NCBI RefSeq assembly: GCF_036785885.1
Contig: NC_092326.1
Location: 39,332,287-39,396,286 of the forward strand
DNA length: 64,000 nucleotides
Direction: 5' to 3'
Origin: Coffea arabica
Lineage: Eukaryota; Streptophyta; Magnoliopsida; Gentianales; Rubiaceae
In this document: positions 1 to 12,000 of the stretch, in pieces
Layout of the letters: each line of letters starts with the position of its first letter
Numbering within the stretch: position 1 is the stretch's first letter
Notes under the pieces: model-generated
Told to the model about the DNA's origin: nothing
The model's input: the letters and a program-made list of their open reading frames with translations, nothing else
Databases searched by the model: none
Made by a program: the position numbers and the translations under genes

Positions 1-1201
1 TCAACTTCATTGCAATCATAACAAATAATAGATACGAATCAAATGTGTACTTTTAGTACTTACATACATAGATAAATGAACATTACATGCACATCAATCA
101 TCAAGATTATAGTAAGAATATATATATATATATATATATGAAAAAAAGAGGGGGAAAAGCATAAAAATTGAAATTGAGATTTAATGAACTAATCAAAAGA
201 TTGCTTTCTTTAAGTATGCATTAAGTAGTAGTAATTGAGAATTGAAAGATGGAAAAGCATCATCCAAGCTTCAATGGTGGCTGGACTAGAAGACGGTTTG
301 GAGGAACAAGCACTTGGAGCGACTGGAAGTCTGAAAAAAAAAACCAGTGACGATGAAAGAAGGCTGGATTGAGATCAATCTCCTCCGGTTTTGACTTTGT
401 TGTGAATAATAAAATTGTAATTGCAGGAGAGTGATCTTACAACAGATTTTGAAGAAGTATTGGACTATATCTCCATTGTCAACTTATGAAACGCTGTACT
501 AAGCATGGTTACCAATATGTATCGGCCAAGTCATAACCGGAACGGAGGGGATTGGTATAATACCGATCTCTGAATTGCAGATATTATAATATTCACGATG
601 ATTCGCTCTGACTCGATCGATATTAGCTGATTCGAATTCGTGATGTATGATATCGGTTGATATATCCTAGTCAACTCGGAGTCGATTCGGATATATTTTT
701 TAAATTGTGCTTTTTCATATTTAATAATTTTAGTAATTTTTTCAGATTTTTTGGAAACTTTTATGTGCTATAATGTGCATATCACTTGATATTCAACCAA
801 TATGCCGCGACAGATGTGAAACAATCAAGATTGCGACGCGACCACGACCCGCGACAGCGAACCATAGTACTAAGTAGAATGCGACTGGATGAAGACGATT
901 CCTCACACCTAGTCTGCTGTCCACAATTGCATCCAGAGGTGCCAAATGTTTCTGTCTGCACACTGCAGATGTCCTTGTACTTGGCGCTTTTTGTCTGTCT
1001 CTATTGGCAAAAACCTTTAATAATCCGCCGGCTACAGGCGGGGGTTGCACATTTTCTAGAGCTAGGATAGTACGTGATGGGAATGGGATGGACAGACATT
1101 CCAATTGGAGTATCATTTTGCTCATTATATCAACAGCAGTTCTCCAGGCATCGTTTACTACTGAGTTTGTAAAGAAAACCTAGTACTCTTCTTGACAAAA
1201 G
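1..1201. other. Upstream region of the first gene with degenerate repeat sequence
   Basis: I see no supported protein gene here. A short (TA)n tract lies near 119-139. The stretch from about 535 to 720 is rich in repeated 'gatatcgg' and 'gattcg'-like words of the kind seen in old plant transposon relics, but I could not define its ends. The part from about 1080 to 1201 probably contains the leader of the gene starting at 1202. A possible splice acceptor (cagcag) lies near 1136, so an upstream non-coding exon is possible. Confidence 0.4.
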
Positions 1202-3588
1202 ATGAGTATAAGGAAAGGCGGTGATGGCATTGGCACGCGCAAAAACATCCCCAATCCAAGGCCTAATCGTACCAAAGACAAGGATGAAGATCTTCTGTTG
1301 TTCAGGGAACTGCATAAGCGCGAAAAGGATCATGTTGTTAGCCTTCTTGCGCCTGTTTCCGATGATTTTGAGGCAAATGGTAAGTTCTTTAATTCACAGC
1401 TGGAGCTGCCCTCGAGATATCGAATGCAGCTTGTGTCTTGCATTAGTTACTGATTGAGTTGGTGAAAGTTATATCCAGGATATGCGCTCAATGGAATGGC
1501 ACCAACTGGGAAGAAGGGAGCAGCATATGACCCACTTGGTGAAGGTGGGAAGAATGACTATGACTGGTAAGTAAGATATCTGTCTGTATAGTAGCTATTG
1601 AATCATGGAAGTTTCAGTAATAATTGAACTACACAACCTCTTGTCAACATTAAGGTTGAAAACTCCTCCAGCTACGCCTCTATTTCCATCTCTTGAGATG
1701 GAAAACGGCCCGGAACTGGTCACTCAACGGGAAATACCAATTGTACAACCTCTTTCAAGGGTACGTCTTTTAACTGTTATTCTGTCTATGGAAGATATAT
1801 GCACCTGTTTTGATAAAATTTTGCGACTTCAATTGTGGAAACTAAGAGCAAGTGTTGAGGTTGTGTAATATTTCAGAGCTAACTAACTTCTATATTAACC
1901 TGTGCCTTTGAATTTATCGTGTGAAAGTTTTTGTTTAAGTTTCATTACAACAGTTTGCAGGCAACTTAGCTGTGGAAAATGGAAGCATTAGACCAACCAA
2001 ATCTACTGGTTTGAAACCAATTCTTCCGCCAAGATATTCTGCTTCAAGTGGGAGGCCTAGTATTTCGACACCTGAAAAAAAGAACATAAAAAGTGCACCA
2101 GTGGTGAACCAAAAAACGAACCAATCCTACTCTGATCTAAATCTTGGAACTACCAAAAAAGCTTCTTCCACAGTGAAACCTGTCGACAATAGGGAACCCA
2201 ATTGGAATTTATTGGCTTCAAATCTTTCAAAAAGCATGGGCATAGGCATGGATTCAAGTACCAAAGCAACCAAACAAAAGAGTAGGGGAGTGTCACCTGT
2301 CATGAGGTCAAAACTGCCTGCTCAAATTCAAGAATTGTCTGACGAAACTCCTTCCAATCTAAGGACTGATGGATCAACTTCAGCATATCGGGGACGTGCA
2401 ACTGCCAGCCAGCAAAATCCCTCAGTTTCCCAGAAAAGACCTGAATCGGTGACTAAAACAAGGAGACAATCATGCTCTCCAGGTACCACGAGGGGCAGCA
2501 AGCAGGACGGTGATGGAAATTTAGGTTCTGAAAAGGATAGAACTCAACAAGCAAATAGAGAACAAGTTTTAGGCAGTCGGATGTTAGACAGGTTCTTAAA
2601 TTCCAGGATGTCTAGCAGTGATGACAGAAAGCCTAAGATCAAGCTAAACGCTTCAATGAATGAAGGCTCTGATGCAAGGAAGTCGAACATTGAAGAAAGA
2701 CGAAACACCACAAAATTTAACACTTCCATGAATGAAGGCCCTGGTTTTGGAAGATTGATGTCCAAGAGTTCCCTGGATATGGCTCTCAGGCATATGGTAT
2801 GGCTCTGTTTGCTCATTCATTTAATGCCAATCTAGTCCAATAAACTACTTCTACTTCCAATTAATGAAGGTCAGATCATAATAAAAGTTACTAGTTAAGC
2901 TGCTTAGCTCATCCCCTCTTTCGTTACTGCATAATTGATTAGGCCTATGTTTAATTAGGTTAATCAAGATGCTCTTGGTTGAGAATTCCTTCTCTCATGG
3001 GCAAAGACAACTGCACAATATATTTTGGATTTAGGCCTATGCTTCATAACAAATACTGTTGTGATTTTAGTGGAGTTAATCAGACAGGATTTTACCAGAT
3101 TTTACCACTCAAGTGCTAAGAGGAAACGAGAATGCCTAAACATGAAACTGTACATTAATATAAGACGAAATATAAATGAGAATCTGGCTATGCAATAATG
3201 AAGTTTTCAACAACTAGAAAACGTCAATTAACACAGCTGCGCAGGATCTTTTTGGACTGTTGCGGCCAAGATGAACCTTTCAGATATGACAAGTTGTAGC
3301 AGAAGAAACCTTAGTGATTTATGTATTAGTCATGACCAGATCATCCTAGATTATGCAGCTAGTTCTTGACATGTTTCCTGATTCAGCTTTTCATTTTATT
3401 TTGTATTCTGAAAGTTCGATTTATCATGAGCCGTGATCTTTGCTTGCTATGGTACTCATCTCTGACCCTCTTAATTATGTTTTGGAATGCAGGAGTTTCA
3501 AAGAGATTCAGGAAGTAAAACCAAGAATGGCATAATTGCCGGAAGAAGATCCGTATCTGTGAGCAAAAGGACAACAAGTGGTTTGTAA
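1202..3588 (+). CDS. Basic Ser/Pro-rich plant protein, BPP / 'endochitinase A-like' family
   Basis: Five exons: 1202-1379, 1479-1566, 1655-1760, 1954-2796, 3493-3588, giving 436 residues. The N-terminus carries the family's charged block (KDEDLLLFRELHKREK, residues 27-42). Across exons 2 and 3 lies the signature DYDWLKTPPATPLFPSLEM (residues 86-104). The rest is a low-complexity basic region rich in Ser, Lys, Arg and Pro ending in SVSVSKRTTSGL. No membrane segment or enzyme domain is visible. Arabidopsis relatives of this layout (At2g40070/At3g09000 group, short members like At2g38160) are described as basic proline-rich, microtubule-associated proteins; that role is inferred from the family. 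'Endochitinase A' in database names reflects only Ser/Pro richness. The exon 4 acceptor must be the upstream AG (1952-1953), because the AG seven bases later gives an immediate stop. The frame and signature make the model strong; the function is tentative. Confidence 0.85.
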
Positions 3589-5920
3589 ATTGCAGAAGGT
3601 TCATGAAGTAAAAACTTCAGCAGAATGAAAGAAGAGAAGCAGAGCGTACTCAAAAGCCGGTTTCGTTGATTCCAATTACCATGTGTTGCATATGTTGCCT
3701 TTTTTGTCCTTCTTCTTGACCATCTTTCTTTTTGTATTTGAATTGAAATGTCAAAAATTTATTTGCTTCTATGACTATAAGCATCTCATCTACTGATGAT
3801 GGTTACACAAGTAAGAGCTTTTCAATTCGGCTTTTGTTTAGTTCTAAACCACTACATAGCACTACTTGATCATTTCCAATTTTAGGGTGGGTTTGATAAA
3901 ATCGATATCTGAAAATTGAAATCTAAAATAGAAGTTCATTAAATTATTCAATATTTAAGTACTAAATTTGATACATATGAATGTATATATGATAAGTGAA
4001 TGTCTTATCACTTATTTTTGGAATCAAATTTTGTTTAGAAAATTTAGTATCTATCAAATGCAATTGAACATATCAAAATTTGAACAATTAGTGAAAAAAG
4101 TTGGTCACAGAATTTTCATATGATCCTTCTATCTAAAATTCTTTTCTCTCCCTTCTCTCTATAACTCTTCCAATCGATATCTTTTTCATATCTCCCATGG
4201 GAGAGAGATCAAATCTGATCTTTCCCCATAGGAGAAAGTATTCTTTATAGTTTTTAGTTTCTCTTATTTGAATAAATTATCTCTTAGGACTTCATAATGA
4301 GAGATTCTTCTTTTCTAAAATTTCCTAGTGAGAGTTTCTTCTCTTCTAAATTATTCTAGCTAGAGTTTTATTTTCTTTTGAATTTTTTCTTGTGAGAGTT
4401 TTTAGGTTTTTATCTTTGTGAAATTTGAGATTTTATAGATCTAAAATCTAGTTTTTCAAATGTGCAATTTCTCCATTATTGTCAAATCTAAATTTTTCTT
4501 TGGACTTGAATTAGTTTTAATCACATTTGATTGTCAGCAGACATGAACTGATATATTGGGTCACAATGATTCATCTGGATGGAAGATATATAGGAGCATC
4601 AATGTTATCTTTATTTGTATTATTTTCTTAGATCTATTATGTCTATTGATTTTAGATCTATATGCATCTGTGTCATGTTTGTTTGATGTATTTTCTGCTA
4701 TTAGTGCATATTTGTTTGAATGAAACGATCTTTTCTATAAAAAAAAAAAATTTAACCATTAATCTGTTACTGTATACTCATACTTGGATTAATCTTCTAT
4801 ACACTAATAGTGTATATATTTTTATCATTGAATACATGACACGTAATCTGAACTTGAATTTGAAACCAAAATTTTGCATATATAGCGTGCATCCAACCGT
4901 GATAGTGTATACACTGTCAGTGTATATAAAATTTATTTATACTTAGATTATGAGTAAATTTAAATTCATAAAAGAAAAGATTAATCCTTAATTTTAAGTG
5001 TTGAATTAAGTTATCAAACCAAGTATCAAACTCTTTAAGGCCCTAAGTCCCCTAACCACAGACTACTCCAGAGGACATTTTGCTGTTGTTTAATGTATAG
5101 AATACCACCAGATGAGCAGTCCTCAACAGGGATTTGTGATATACTCTTAATAAATACACTTTAGTGTCATATCCCTTAAATATATGTATATTTAACATTC
5201 ACTAATTGTTGGTGGATCAAAAAACTTTCATAATATTAGCTAAGAAAATACGTATTATTTAATGTACAATGTAAAGAGGACTGTAATGCTAAAAATATAA
5301 TCGAGTCCCCGATGCCACTTAAAAAGGATAAAAAAAAAAACAAATTTCTCCATTAGTTAACATAATTCCTATATATTTCTTTTACCAACCTAAATCAAAA
5401 CTTTTACTATTTACTTCTTTCAAGATTTAGAGATTGATTATTTTTCAACAAAAAAAAAAAAAAAAACAGTGTCAAACTGGGCCGGCCCAAGAATTGATTA
5501 CTGTGAAATCTGGCAGACTAGTCAAACGAACTTGGACTACATTGACCATGGGATCCGATCCACTAATGGTCACCAGCAACCCTGTCAAGAGAGCTCTGTT
5601 ATTGGTTTTACTCGTAGATTTATATTAATAAAAAATTGTTCCCTAATAATAAGGGTCTAACCAATTAATCTGATTGGTCAATTTTGAGCTTATTACAATA
5701 GGTAACAATTAAAATTCAGGGCTACTGAGTGTCCACGATACATTGTGACATAAAGGATCGAGGTATTTAATAAAGGATTTGAAATTCTCGCAAACTACGT
5801 ATAGTTGTTTATATTATTTAGGAGGTATTTAGATTTGTAAATTGCCAATTATTCTAGCATTTAAAATAAATTTAATGGTTGATGTATTAACAAACTCAAT
5901 TCTTATTAAGTAATCCAAAT
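3589..5920. other. Intergenic region, AT-rich, degenerate repeats
   Basis: The first 200 bases are probably the 3' UTR of the preceding gene. No gene is visible afterwards. A stretch opening near 3893 with 'gggtttgataaaat' and a later 'atcaaacc' near 5015 hint at an old inverted-repeat element, but the sequence between is too diverged to define. Poly-A runs occur at 4739-4750, 5331-5341 and 5450-5466. Confidence 0.4.
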
Positions 5921-5934
5921 AACTAGAGCGATTT

Positions 5935-6130
5935 GCCTCCAAGGGTTAGTTCGAGCGGTCAGCTCCTCCTCTTTAGGGTATGGTAGACTTACCTGGGCAA
6001 CCAGGGTTCGAGCCCCCTTGCTACCGTGCTCGGAGTAGAGTGGGGCCTTCTCTCCCGGGTCGGAGTGGGGTTAGTCAGGCCAAAGGCTCAAATACCCACT
6101 CCGTCAGAAAAAAAAAAAAAAAAAAAAAAA
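5935..6130 (+). mobile_element. SINE, tRNA-derived, with target-site duplication
   Basis: An A-box-like motif (ttagttcgagcggtc) lies at about 5946-5960 and an exact B-box core GGTTCGAGCCC at 6005-6015. The unit ends in a long poly-A tail. It is flanked by a 13-base imperfect direct repeat, aactagagcgatt at 5921 and aactagagcaatt at 6129, which is the target-site duplication. The internal pol III promoter, A tail and duplication together define a SINE of about 195 bp. One mismatch in the duplication suggests it is not very recent. Confidence 0.85.
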
Positions 6131-6405
6131 CTAGAGCAATTGAAAATCTGTACCTATTGCAGCTGCCAACTATGAGGGTTAGAAGAGCAAAGGATAGCCT
6201 AGCATCAAAACATTTCGGTTTTCTGTATTGGTCAATGAGTGATGCGAGTTCTGTTCAAAGACAAAAAAAAAGGAAAAAAAATTACCTTTTTTTTTTTGAA
6301 AGGGTTGATTATAGAACACTGAAACTCCAAAATTTGAGTACAAAAGTTTCTCAATGCATTGTACCAATGTGTAAAACTTATGGGGCAAATATATACCTTT
6401 TTGGC

Positions 6406-6652
6406 TCCGTTTGGATTAGCTGTTTTTGGGGATGTTTTTGAAAAACTTTGCTATAGCAGAGTTTTTAAAGTATATTTTGAAATATTTTTAGAAAATATTT
6501 TGAAATATTTTTTATTGGCACTTTATTTTGAGATATTTGGTAAAATTTTAAAAAATTTTAAATTAATTTTTAGATTATCTTTTAGAGTACTTTGTTGTAA
6601 CTTTTATTGTTTTTGAAAAACTGTTTTTGAAAAAATAGTCAATCCAAACGGA
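6406..6652. mobile_element. MITE with 'ccgtttggatt' terminal inverted repeats
   Basis: The element opens with tccgtttggattagctgt and closes with the inverse, aatccaaacgga. The inside is AT-rich and itself partly palindromic, with repeated 'gtttttgaaaaa' words. It has no coding capacity. A relative with the same inner words lies at 28803-28992. Family assignment is uncertain. Confidence 0.65.
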
Positions 6653-7900
6653 AAATTTTTTGGAAAACACGAACCAAGATTATCCTTGGCCTAAAAAATT
6701 CAACAAACAAATATTGATACACTAGTTACACACGTTGCAAAAATTTCCAGTTTGAATCTTATATACTTGTAAATAATATATACGCTGTCAGTCAGTGTAT
6801 ATAAAATTAATTTTTATCATTTTATAAAACAATTGCAAATTATATTTAGCTATAGGTACATCTACATGTTGGTTCTTTGATAACTATCCTTTTCAATTGC
6901 AAGATGGAGCGAAAAATTATTAGTAACTACGAGGCTTAGCCTTCTTGCTTTCTAGTATGCCAAATTTGATAGTACTTAAGGACATGTCATTATGTACAGT
7001 CCAAATCCAAGAGAGGAGCCCGCAACCCCAAACATGTCCTACTTACCAAAACAAAGTAAAATCTTCACTTATATGACAGACACAAATACACAAGACAATA
7101 AAGGAACACAACCCCTATAACAACGAAAACCAACAACTATAGCCAAGCATAATTAGATCAGGGGAGAAGGAAAAAAGGAAGAGTCATATCACGACAGAAG
7201 ACAACTCGCTCTCAAATCTCTGATGTCTGAATATATAGAGCTAGGCCAGCCCAGCCAGCCAGCCAGCCAGCAGGCAGATTGGGAGGATTATATACTTATT
7301 CCTCCTACCATTTCAGCAGCACATTCAGAAGCAAGAAAATAGAAAACCTCATCATCACGTTCTACCCTTCTCCCTTCTGAAGTCTGATCCCCCCCACCTC
7401 CCACTCACGCGCTGAGCTAGTAGTAGTTGTGATCTTTACTTTCTCCGCGTTTCCTTAGGCTCTGGTCTTGGGGGACTTTCCCCCGCCGATACCTTATTAC
7501 CCTTCCTTCCTCTCCTCCTCTCCCTCTTGTTCTGCTCTCCTATAATTTTACCATTTACCACTGCTAGTACTACTCGAGTACTCAGCATAAAAAATACTAC
7601 AAGCCCTTTTGGATTTTCTCTCTTTCTCTCAACCTTTGAGTCCAGTACTACGCCAAAGTTCACGCTCTCATTCTCTCTTTTTCTCTTTCCGGCTGTCTCT
7701 ATCTCTATCTCTACGGATACGTTGAATTGTTTGTTCACGACATAGGAGTCTTCCTTTTCTTCCGCTTCGCCTACTTTATCACCATCTTTGTATGCTTGTT
7801 TCCTGCCATTTTTTTGTTTCTTTTTCATTTTTTTACTAAGTTAGTAGCAGTGAAGGGCGAAAAGTTTGCAACCAAGAAAAAAGAAGATCCCATTTGCATG
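6653..7900. other. Distal AS2 upstream region, CT-rich tract
   Basis: No gene is supported. A (CCAG)n tract lies at about 7250-7275, followed by a strongly pyrimidine-rich stretch at 7360-7720. Long open frames on the reverse strand here arise from the CT-rich composition. The CT-rich tract may be promoter or leader DNA of the LOB-domain gene downstream, but I see no decisive transcription start. Confidence 0.35.
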
Positions 7901-8869
7901 ATTGTTCTCTATTTTTAAGCCATTCCCACCAAAAAAAAGGTCAAGAAAAGGCCACTGAAAACCCATAGCTAGCTAGCCATCATCCATATGTATTTTCTCA
8001 CGGGACAAGACTAAAAGGGAAGAAAGATATATAGCTGCGCGGTAGGCTGGTTCTTGGATTTTGCCTTTTTGGTGGTGGCTTCTTGAGAGGAGGAGAAGAG
8101 GGCTTTCAACTTTCAACTTTCAAGTCTAGAAAGTTGATTGAAAAGGGCTTTGCATTTTGCAAGATCCAATAATAATCCAAGTTGGTGTGTATGCTGATCA
8201 ATATCCTATCATATCATACCGTATCATCACCCCGTCTGTCAACAGAGGAGCCAAACAAAAAGGTGCTGTAGAAGGAAAGAAGGAAAAGGTTTGACCGAAG
8301 AAATCGAGGCACGCAAACCTTCTAGGAAGGAAGAATAGAAGAGAGAATTAAGGAAGAGCCCCATCACCACCAACTTTTATTCTATTCTCAGTTCTTTATC
8401 TTTTATAATACTACAAGGTTTGCATTTTCTTTTTTCTTTTCCTTTTTTTTTTCCCTCTTGGCTACTACTTAGACTGCTATCATTTTCGTACAACTACACT
8501 CATTTGTTTTTTGGAAATTCTATATATTTTCTTAGTAGTATGTGTGATTAACAAAAAAAGAGAAACAAACTAGCTAGTGAGTACTGAACTGAGTAGTGAC
8601 ATCTCCCTCAGTCTCCTTTTTTTTTTAACAGGTAAATGAAGTAATCTTGCTCTCTTTGCTTTCCCTTTTCTTTTTCATCACATCTGCCCTCAATCCCACA
8701 AAATCCCTCTTGGTCATAGTTATGAATGAAATGCAAGCAAGATCTTCCTCTTCTTAGCATCGAAAATAGTGACACAATAGGAGAGAAAAGTCTTACTTTC
8801 ACGAGATCCAATCCACAATACTACCGGTAAAATCTTCCTTTCTTGCATTGCTAACCCTAATAATTTAAG

Positions 8870-10218
8870 GTATGTCCACACATAGTACGCTGTATGCACA
8901 CGCACACACACACGCACGCACGAGCTCACACATATATACCATCTTTTTTCTATAATTTGTGTCTTCAAAAAAGTCAAGAAAATCCCAATTAGGGTTTCTA
9001 TCCAGCTGTCTGAATGAAGATACATGTATCTTTGTCCAAGATTTCTTACTACAAACATGTGACTTGGTTGCAAATTTCCCTGAAATCTCCCTTGTTATTA
9101 GGAATTCAAATTAAATTGAAATTTCTCCTTTCTTGAACATAGCTGGTCACCTCAAAATAACCAGCGGATGACAAAATCTTTTTGTTCTTTTGGTGAAATT
9201 AAGGAAGCCCTTTATAGTTTGTGTCCAAGATATTTTTAAGGGCAAGTACTTAATTTTAATTACGCCTTCCAAATTGATTTCTTCAGTTTTTTTCTTTTAT
9301 AACATTTTCTGGCTATTGAATTTCAAAATGATTATTCAAGCTCCTTTAAAGCTGCTTAACTTGAACTTTTGGTCTCTTTTATTCTTTTTTACTTTTGCTC
9401 ACCTTTCCACTCAATTTTAGCTTCCTATATCTCATCATTGAAAATAATAGAAGAGAAAGAAAGCCGCAGACTCCTACAAACTCGCAGCCGCAAAATGGAT
9501 TGGGGTTTGCTTTGCCATGTCATTTCTTCCTTCTTTCAATTCTTATGTCAAGGAAAATATGTGAACTTTTTCCTATCCTAGGCTTGCAGCCTATCTATTT
9601 TGACCTCTCTAGATTTTTTTCTCTTTTTCTCTTTTCTTTTCAAAGTCAAAAGAGAAAATAGGAAATGAACAGTTTAGCCTGAAAGTATCGGTCTTGATCT
9701 GTTTTTCCTATTCTTTTCCCCTTTTTGTGTTTCTTTTTATTCTTTTTTTTTGGGGCGAGGGGAGGGGGGGGGGGTGGGGGTATGGTTTCAGTATGTGGAA
9801 TGGGTAAACATATGTATACGTTTTGGATTGTCTCTATCATGTTTCTCTTTATTCTTCTTGTGAGAAGAATATTTGCACTTCTGAAAACACCGTCTTGTAG
9901 CCCGTATCTTTAGATCCCTTTTCTCCACATTTTCTCAACATAGGTCCTCAAAAAAATAAGAAGGGACATTACAAAATTTGGACCTTTTCCATGCATTTTC
10001 CCTTGAATATTTTCCATACCTACTCTATGGAGATCCCAGATCCCATCTAAGTTATAGCTTCCACTTTCATCATTAAAAATGCTTAAACCTCTTTTTTTCC
10101 TTTTTTTTTTGTTACACAAAAAAAAAAGTTTGGTTTCATTTATTGCTTTATGTTTTTCTTTTTGGCATATTTGATGTGGGAATTTTTTTTTTTTTTTTTT
10201 TGGTGTTTGACATTTTAG
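8870..10218 (+). other. Predicted 5'UTR intron of the AS2 gene
   Basis: A good donor (taag/gtatgt) sits at 8870. A pyrimidine-tract acceptor after a run of T (gacattttag/gataag) ends at 10218, 61 bases before the AS2 start codon. Arabidopsis AS2 also has an intron in its 5' leader, which supports this reading. The interval carries a G-run at about 9756-9780. The borders are inferred from consensus only. Confidence 0.4.
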
Positions 10219-10279
10219 GATAAGAGGAGAAGATACCAGAGAAGAAAACACTAGTAAGCTGCTGTACTAAGTTGTAGTC

Positions 10280-10936
10280 ATGGCATCATCCTCCAATTCA
10301 CCGTGTGCAGCATGTAAATTTCTCCGTCGAAAGTGCCAGCCAGAATGTGTCTTTGCACCATATTTTCCACCGGACCAACCCCAGAAGTTTGCAAATGTGC
10401 ACAGAGTTTTTGGAGCCAGCAATGTAACAAAGTTGCTCAATGAATTGCAGCCCCATCAGCGAGAGGATGCTGTCAATTCCCTAGCTTATGAGGCCGACAT
10501 GCGTCTCCGGGACCCTGTTTACGGCTGCGTAGGGGTCATTTCCCTCCTCCAACACCAGCTCCGCCAGCTTCAGATGGACCTCAGTTGTGCCAAGTCAGAA
10601 CTCTCCAAGTATCAAAGCCTAGGCATCACCAGTCATGGCCTAATCGCGGCAGCGGCTGCTGCAGCCACAGCTACAACTCATCACCATCATCACCCGCAGA
10701 ATTTAGGCATCAACTTCATCGGTGGAGGTGGAAGTGGCCGCGAGCAGTACTACCATCATCAGTTTTTCCCCAGGGATCAGCAACAAGTGATCCGGGCTTT
10801 TGACGGGGGCAATAATTATGATGCCAGCAGCCTTCTTGCCATGAATGTTTCAGCAAGCATTGGGCAGCTGAGTCAGTTTCAGCATCCAAGAGCTGCTGGT
10901 GGAGACGGCAGACGAACGCCCATTGAACCATCTTAG
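10280..10936 (+). CDS. AS2: ASYMMETRIC LEAVES 2 (LOB-domain transcription factor, LBD6)
   Basis: A single coding exon of 218 residues. The LOB domain fills roughly residues 8-109: the cysteine block C9-X2-C12-X6-C19-X3-C23, the GAS block (FGASNVTKLL), and the leucine-zipper-like end (RDPVYGCVGVISLLQHQLRQ). The domain is nearly identical to Arabidopsis AS2, and the tail shares the AS2 ending with QFQ-PRAA and DGRRT. In Arabidopsis, AS2 works with the MYB protein AS1 in the nucleus to silence class I KNOX genes and ARF3/ETTIN during leaf polarity. The tail has an Ala run followed by a His run (about residues 123-138) that looks lineage-specific. Next to a KOR-type glucanase gene, it keeps the Arabidopsis neighbourhood. 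Identification is secure. Confidence 0.97.
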   Translation: MASSSNSPCAACKFLRRKCQPECVFAPYFPPDQPQKFANVHRVFGASNVTKLLNELQPHQREDAVNSLAYEADMRLRDPVYGCVGVISLLQHQLRQLQMDLSCAKSELSKYQSLGITSHGLIAAAAAAATATTHHHHHPQNLGINFIGGGGSGREQYYHHQFFPRDQQQVIRAFDGGNNYDASSLLAMNVSASIGQLSQFQHPRAAGGDGRRTPIEPS

Positions 10937-11855
10937 GGTTTCACATACTTCTTGGACTGAAAACCCTACCAAAATCCACCTGTTGTTGGTAAAAGGAGAT
11001 GCCCTTACCCAGCTGCCCTAGCTGTTGATGGGTTCTACTCCTTGTTGCTTTGGATGTTACAATATTGCCTTACCATATTGTCATCATACTCTGACAATTA
11101 TTATGCTAAATTTTTACAAGTTCAATCCGACTAGAATTTTGATGAAATCCCATTTTTCTGCAATATATATGTATGCGTAAACAACTTAGACCTTAGCTGG
11201 GGTATGTTGACATTAAATGGATGTCCATCTTTTGTTTTACTCTTTGTTCCTCGGATTTTGTTTATATTATGTTGTAGTAGAATTGAACTCTGGTTAGAAT
11301 TAATGTCTATTTTCAACCACTTATAGTTTTGGGACACTCTCCCTCTAACCCTTCCTTCCCTACAGTATAAGTTAAAGTAGGAACAGGAATCGTCCATCAA
11401 AAAAAGAAATAAATTATAGTTTGGGGTTCAGGCTAAAGGAATTGTAAGCAGTAGCTAGCAATCAGAAGAAAAAGGCATTTGGTCATGGCAACATGTACTT
11501 GGCCTTTGGAACTTAGCGGTTTCACAGTAACAAGAATAGTCGGCTGGGCCCTTTAACAGTTCTATTTTGTTGTTACCTCCTTGAATCTTTGACATTCTAC
11601 AGTCTTGAGGGAGAGGCAGGGAAGACAGCAATAATAGAAAGCTTTAAGCGAAGAAAATAAAAGATGTTAAAATGAATCTGTCGAATTTTCATACATTGCC
11701 AGGTTACCAGACAGTGATAATATATTGGCAGGGCGAATGGTCCAATAGACTGTTTAAGTTTTATGAATTGTGACATATGGTGTTCCAAACTCCGTTCTCA
11801 TCAATAATTGAATCGTCAAATGCTCAAAAGACAGAATGTCTCTGCCAAAGTAGTT
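10937..11855. other. AS2 3' flank
   Basis: The first few hundred bases are probably AS2 3' UTR. After that the sequence is AT-rich with no coding signal or repeat that I can define. Confidence 0.35.
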
Positions 11856-12000
11856 GGAGTGTTTGGATAGAGTGTTATTTGATTCTAACATTTTTTGTGA
11901 TGTGATGTATGTGAGATAAAAAGGTGATTGAGAATATAAAAATGTGAATTGAAAAATGTGTTTATGATGCAAACGAAATATTATTTGGAATAATATGGAT
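11856..12000. mobile_element. MITE, 'tgatgtatgtgagataaaaaggtgattg' core family (family A)
   Basis: Opens with ggagtgtttggata and contains the core tgatgtatgtgagataaaaa followed by ggtgattg and 'gtgtttatgatgcaaacgaaat'. The same sequence in the opposite orientation fills 47110-47262, which establishes it as a mobile repeat. The right terminal repeat here has eroded. Confidence 0.7.

Noticed and set aside
249-350. 34-codon frame starting ATG GAA AAG CAT with a Trp-rich product
   Set aside because: Composition looks somewhat coding, but it is too short, recognised in no family and not in frame with a plausible next exon.
7436-7828. 130-residue reverse-strand frame rich in Lys and Glu
   Set aside because: It follows from the CT-rich composition of the plus strand; no domain and no conserved start.
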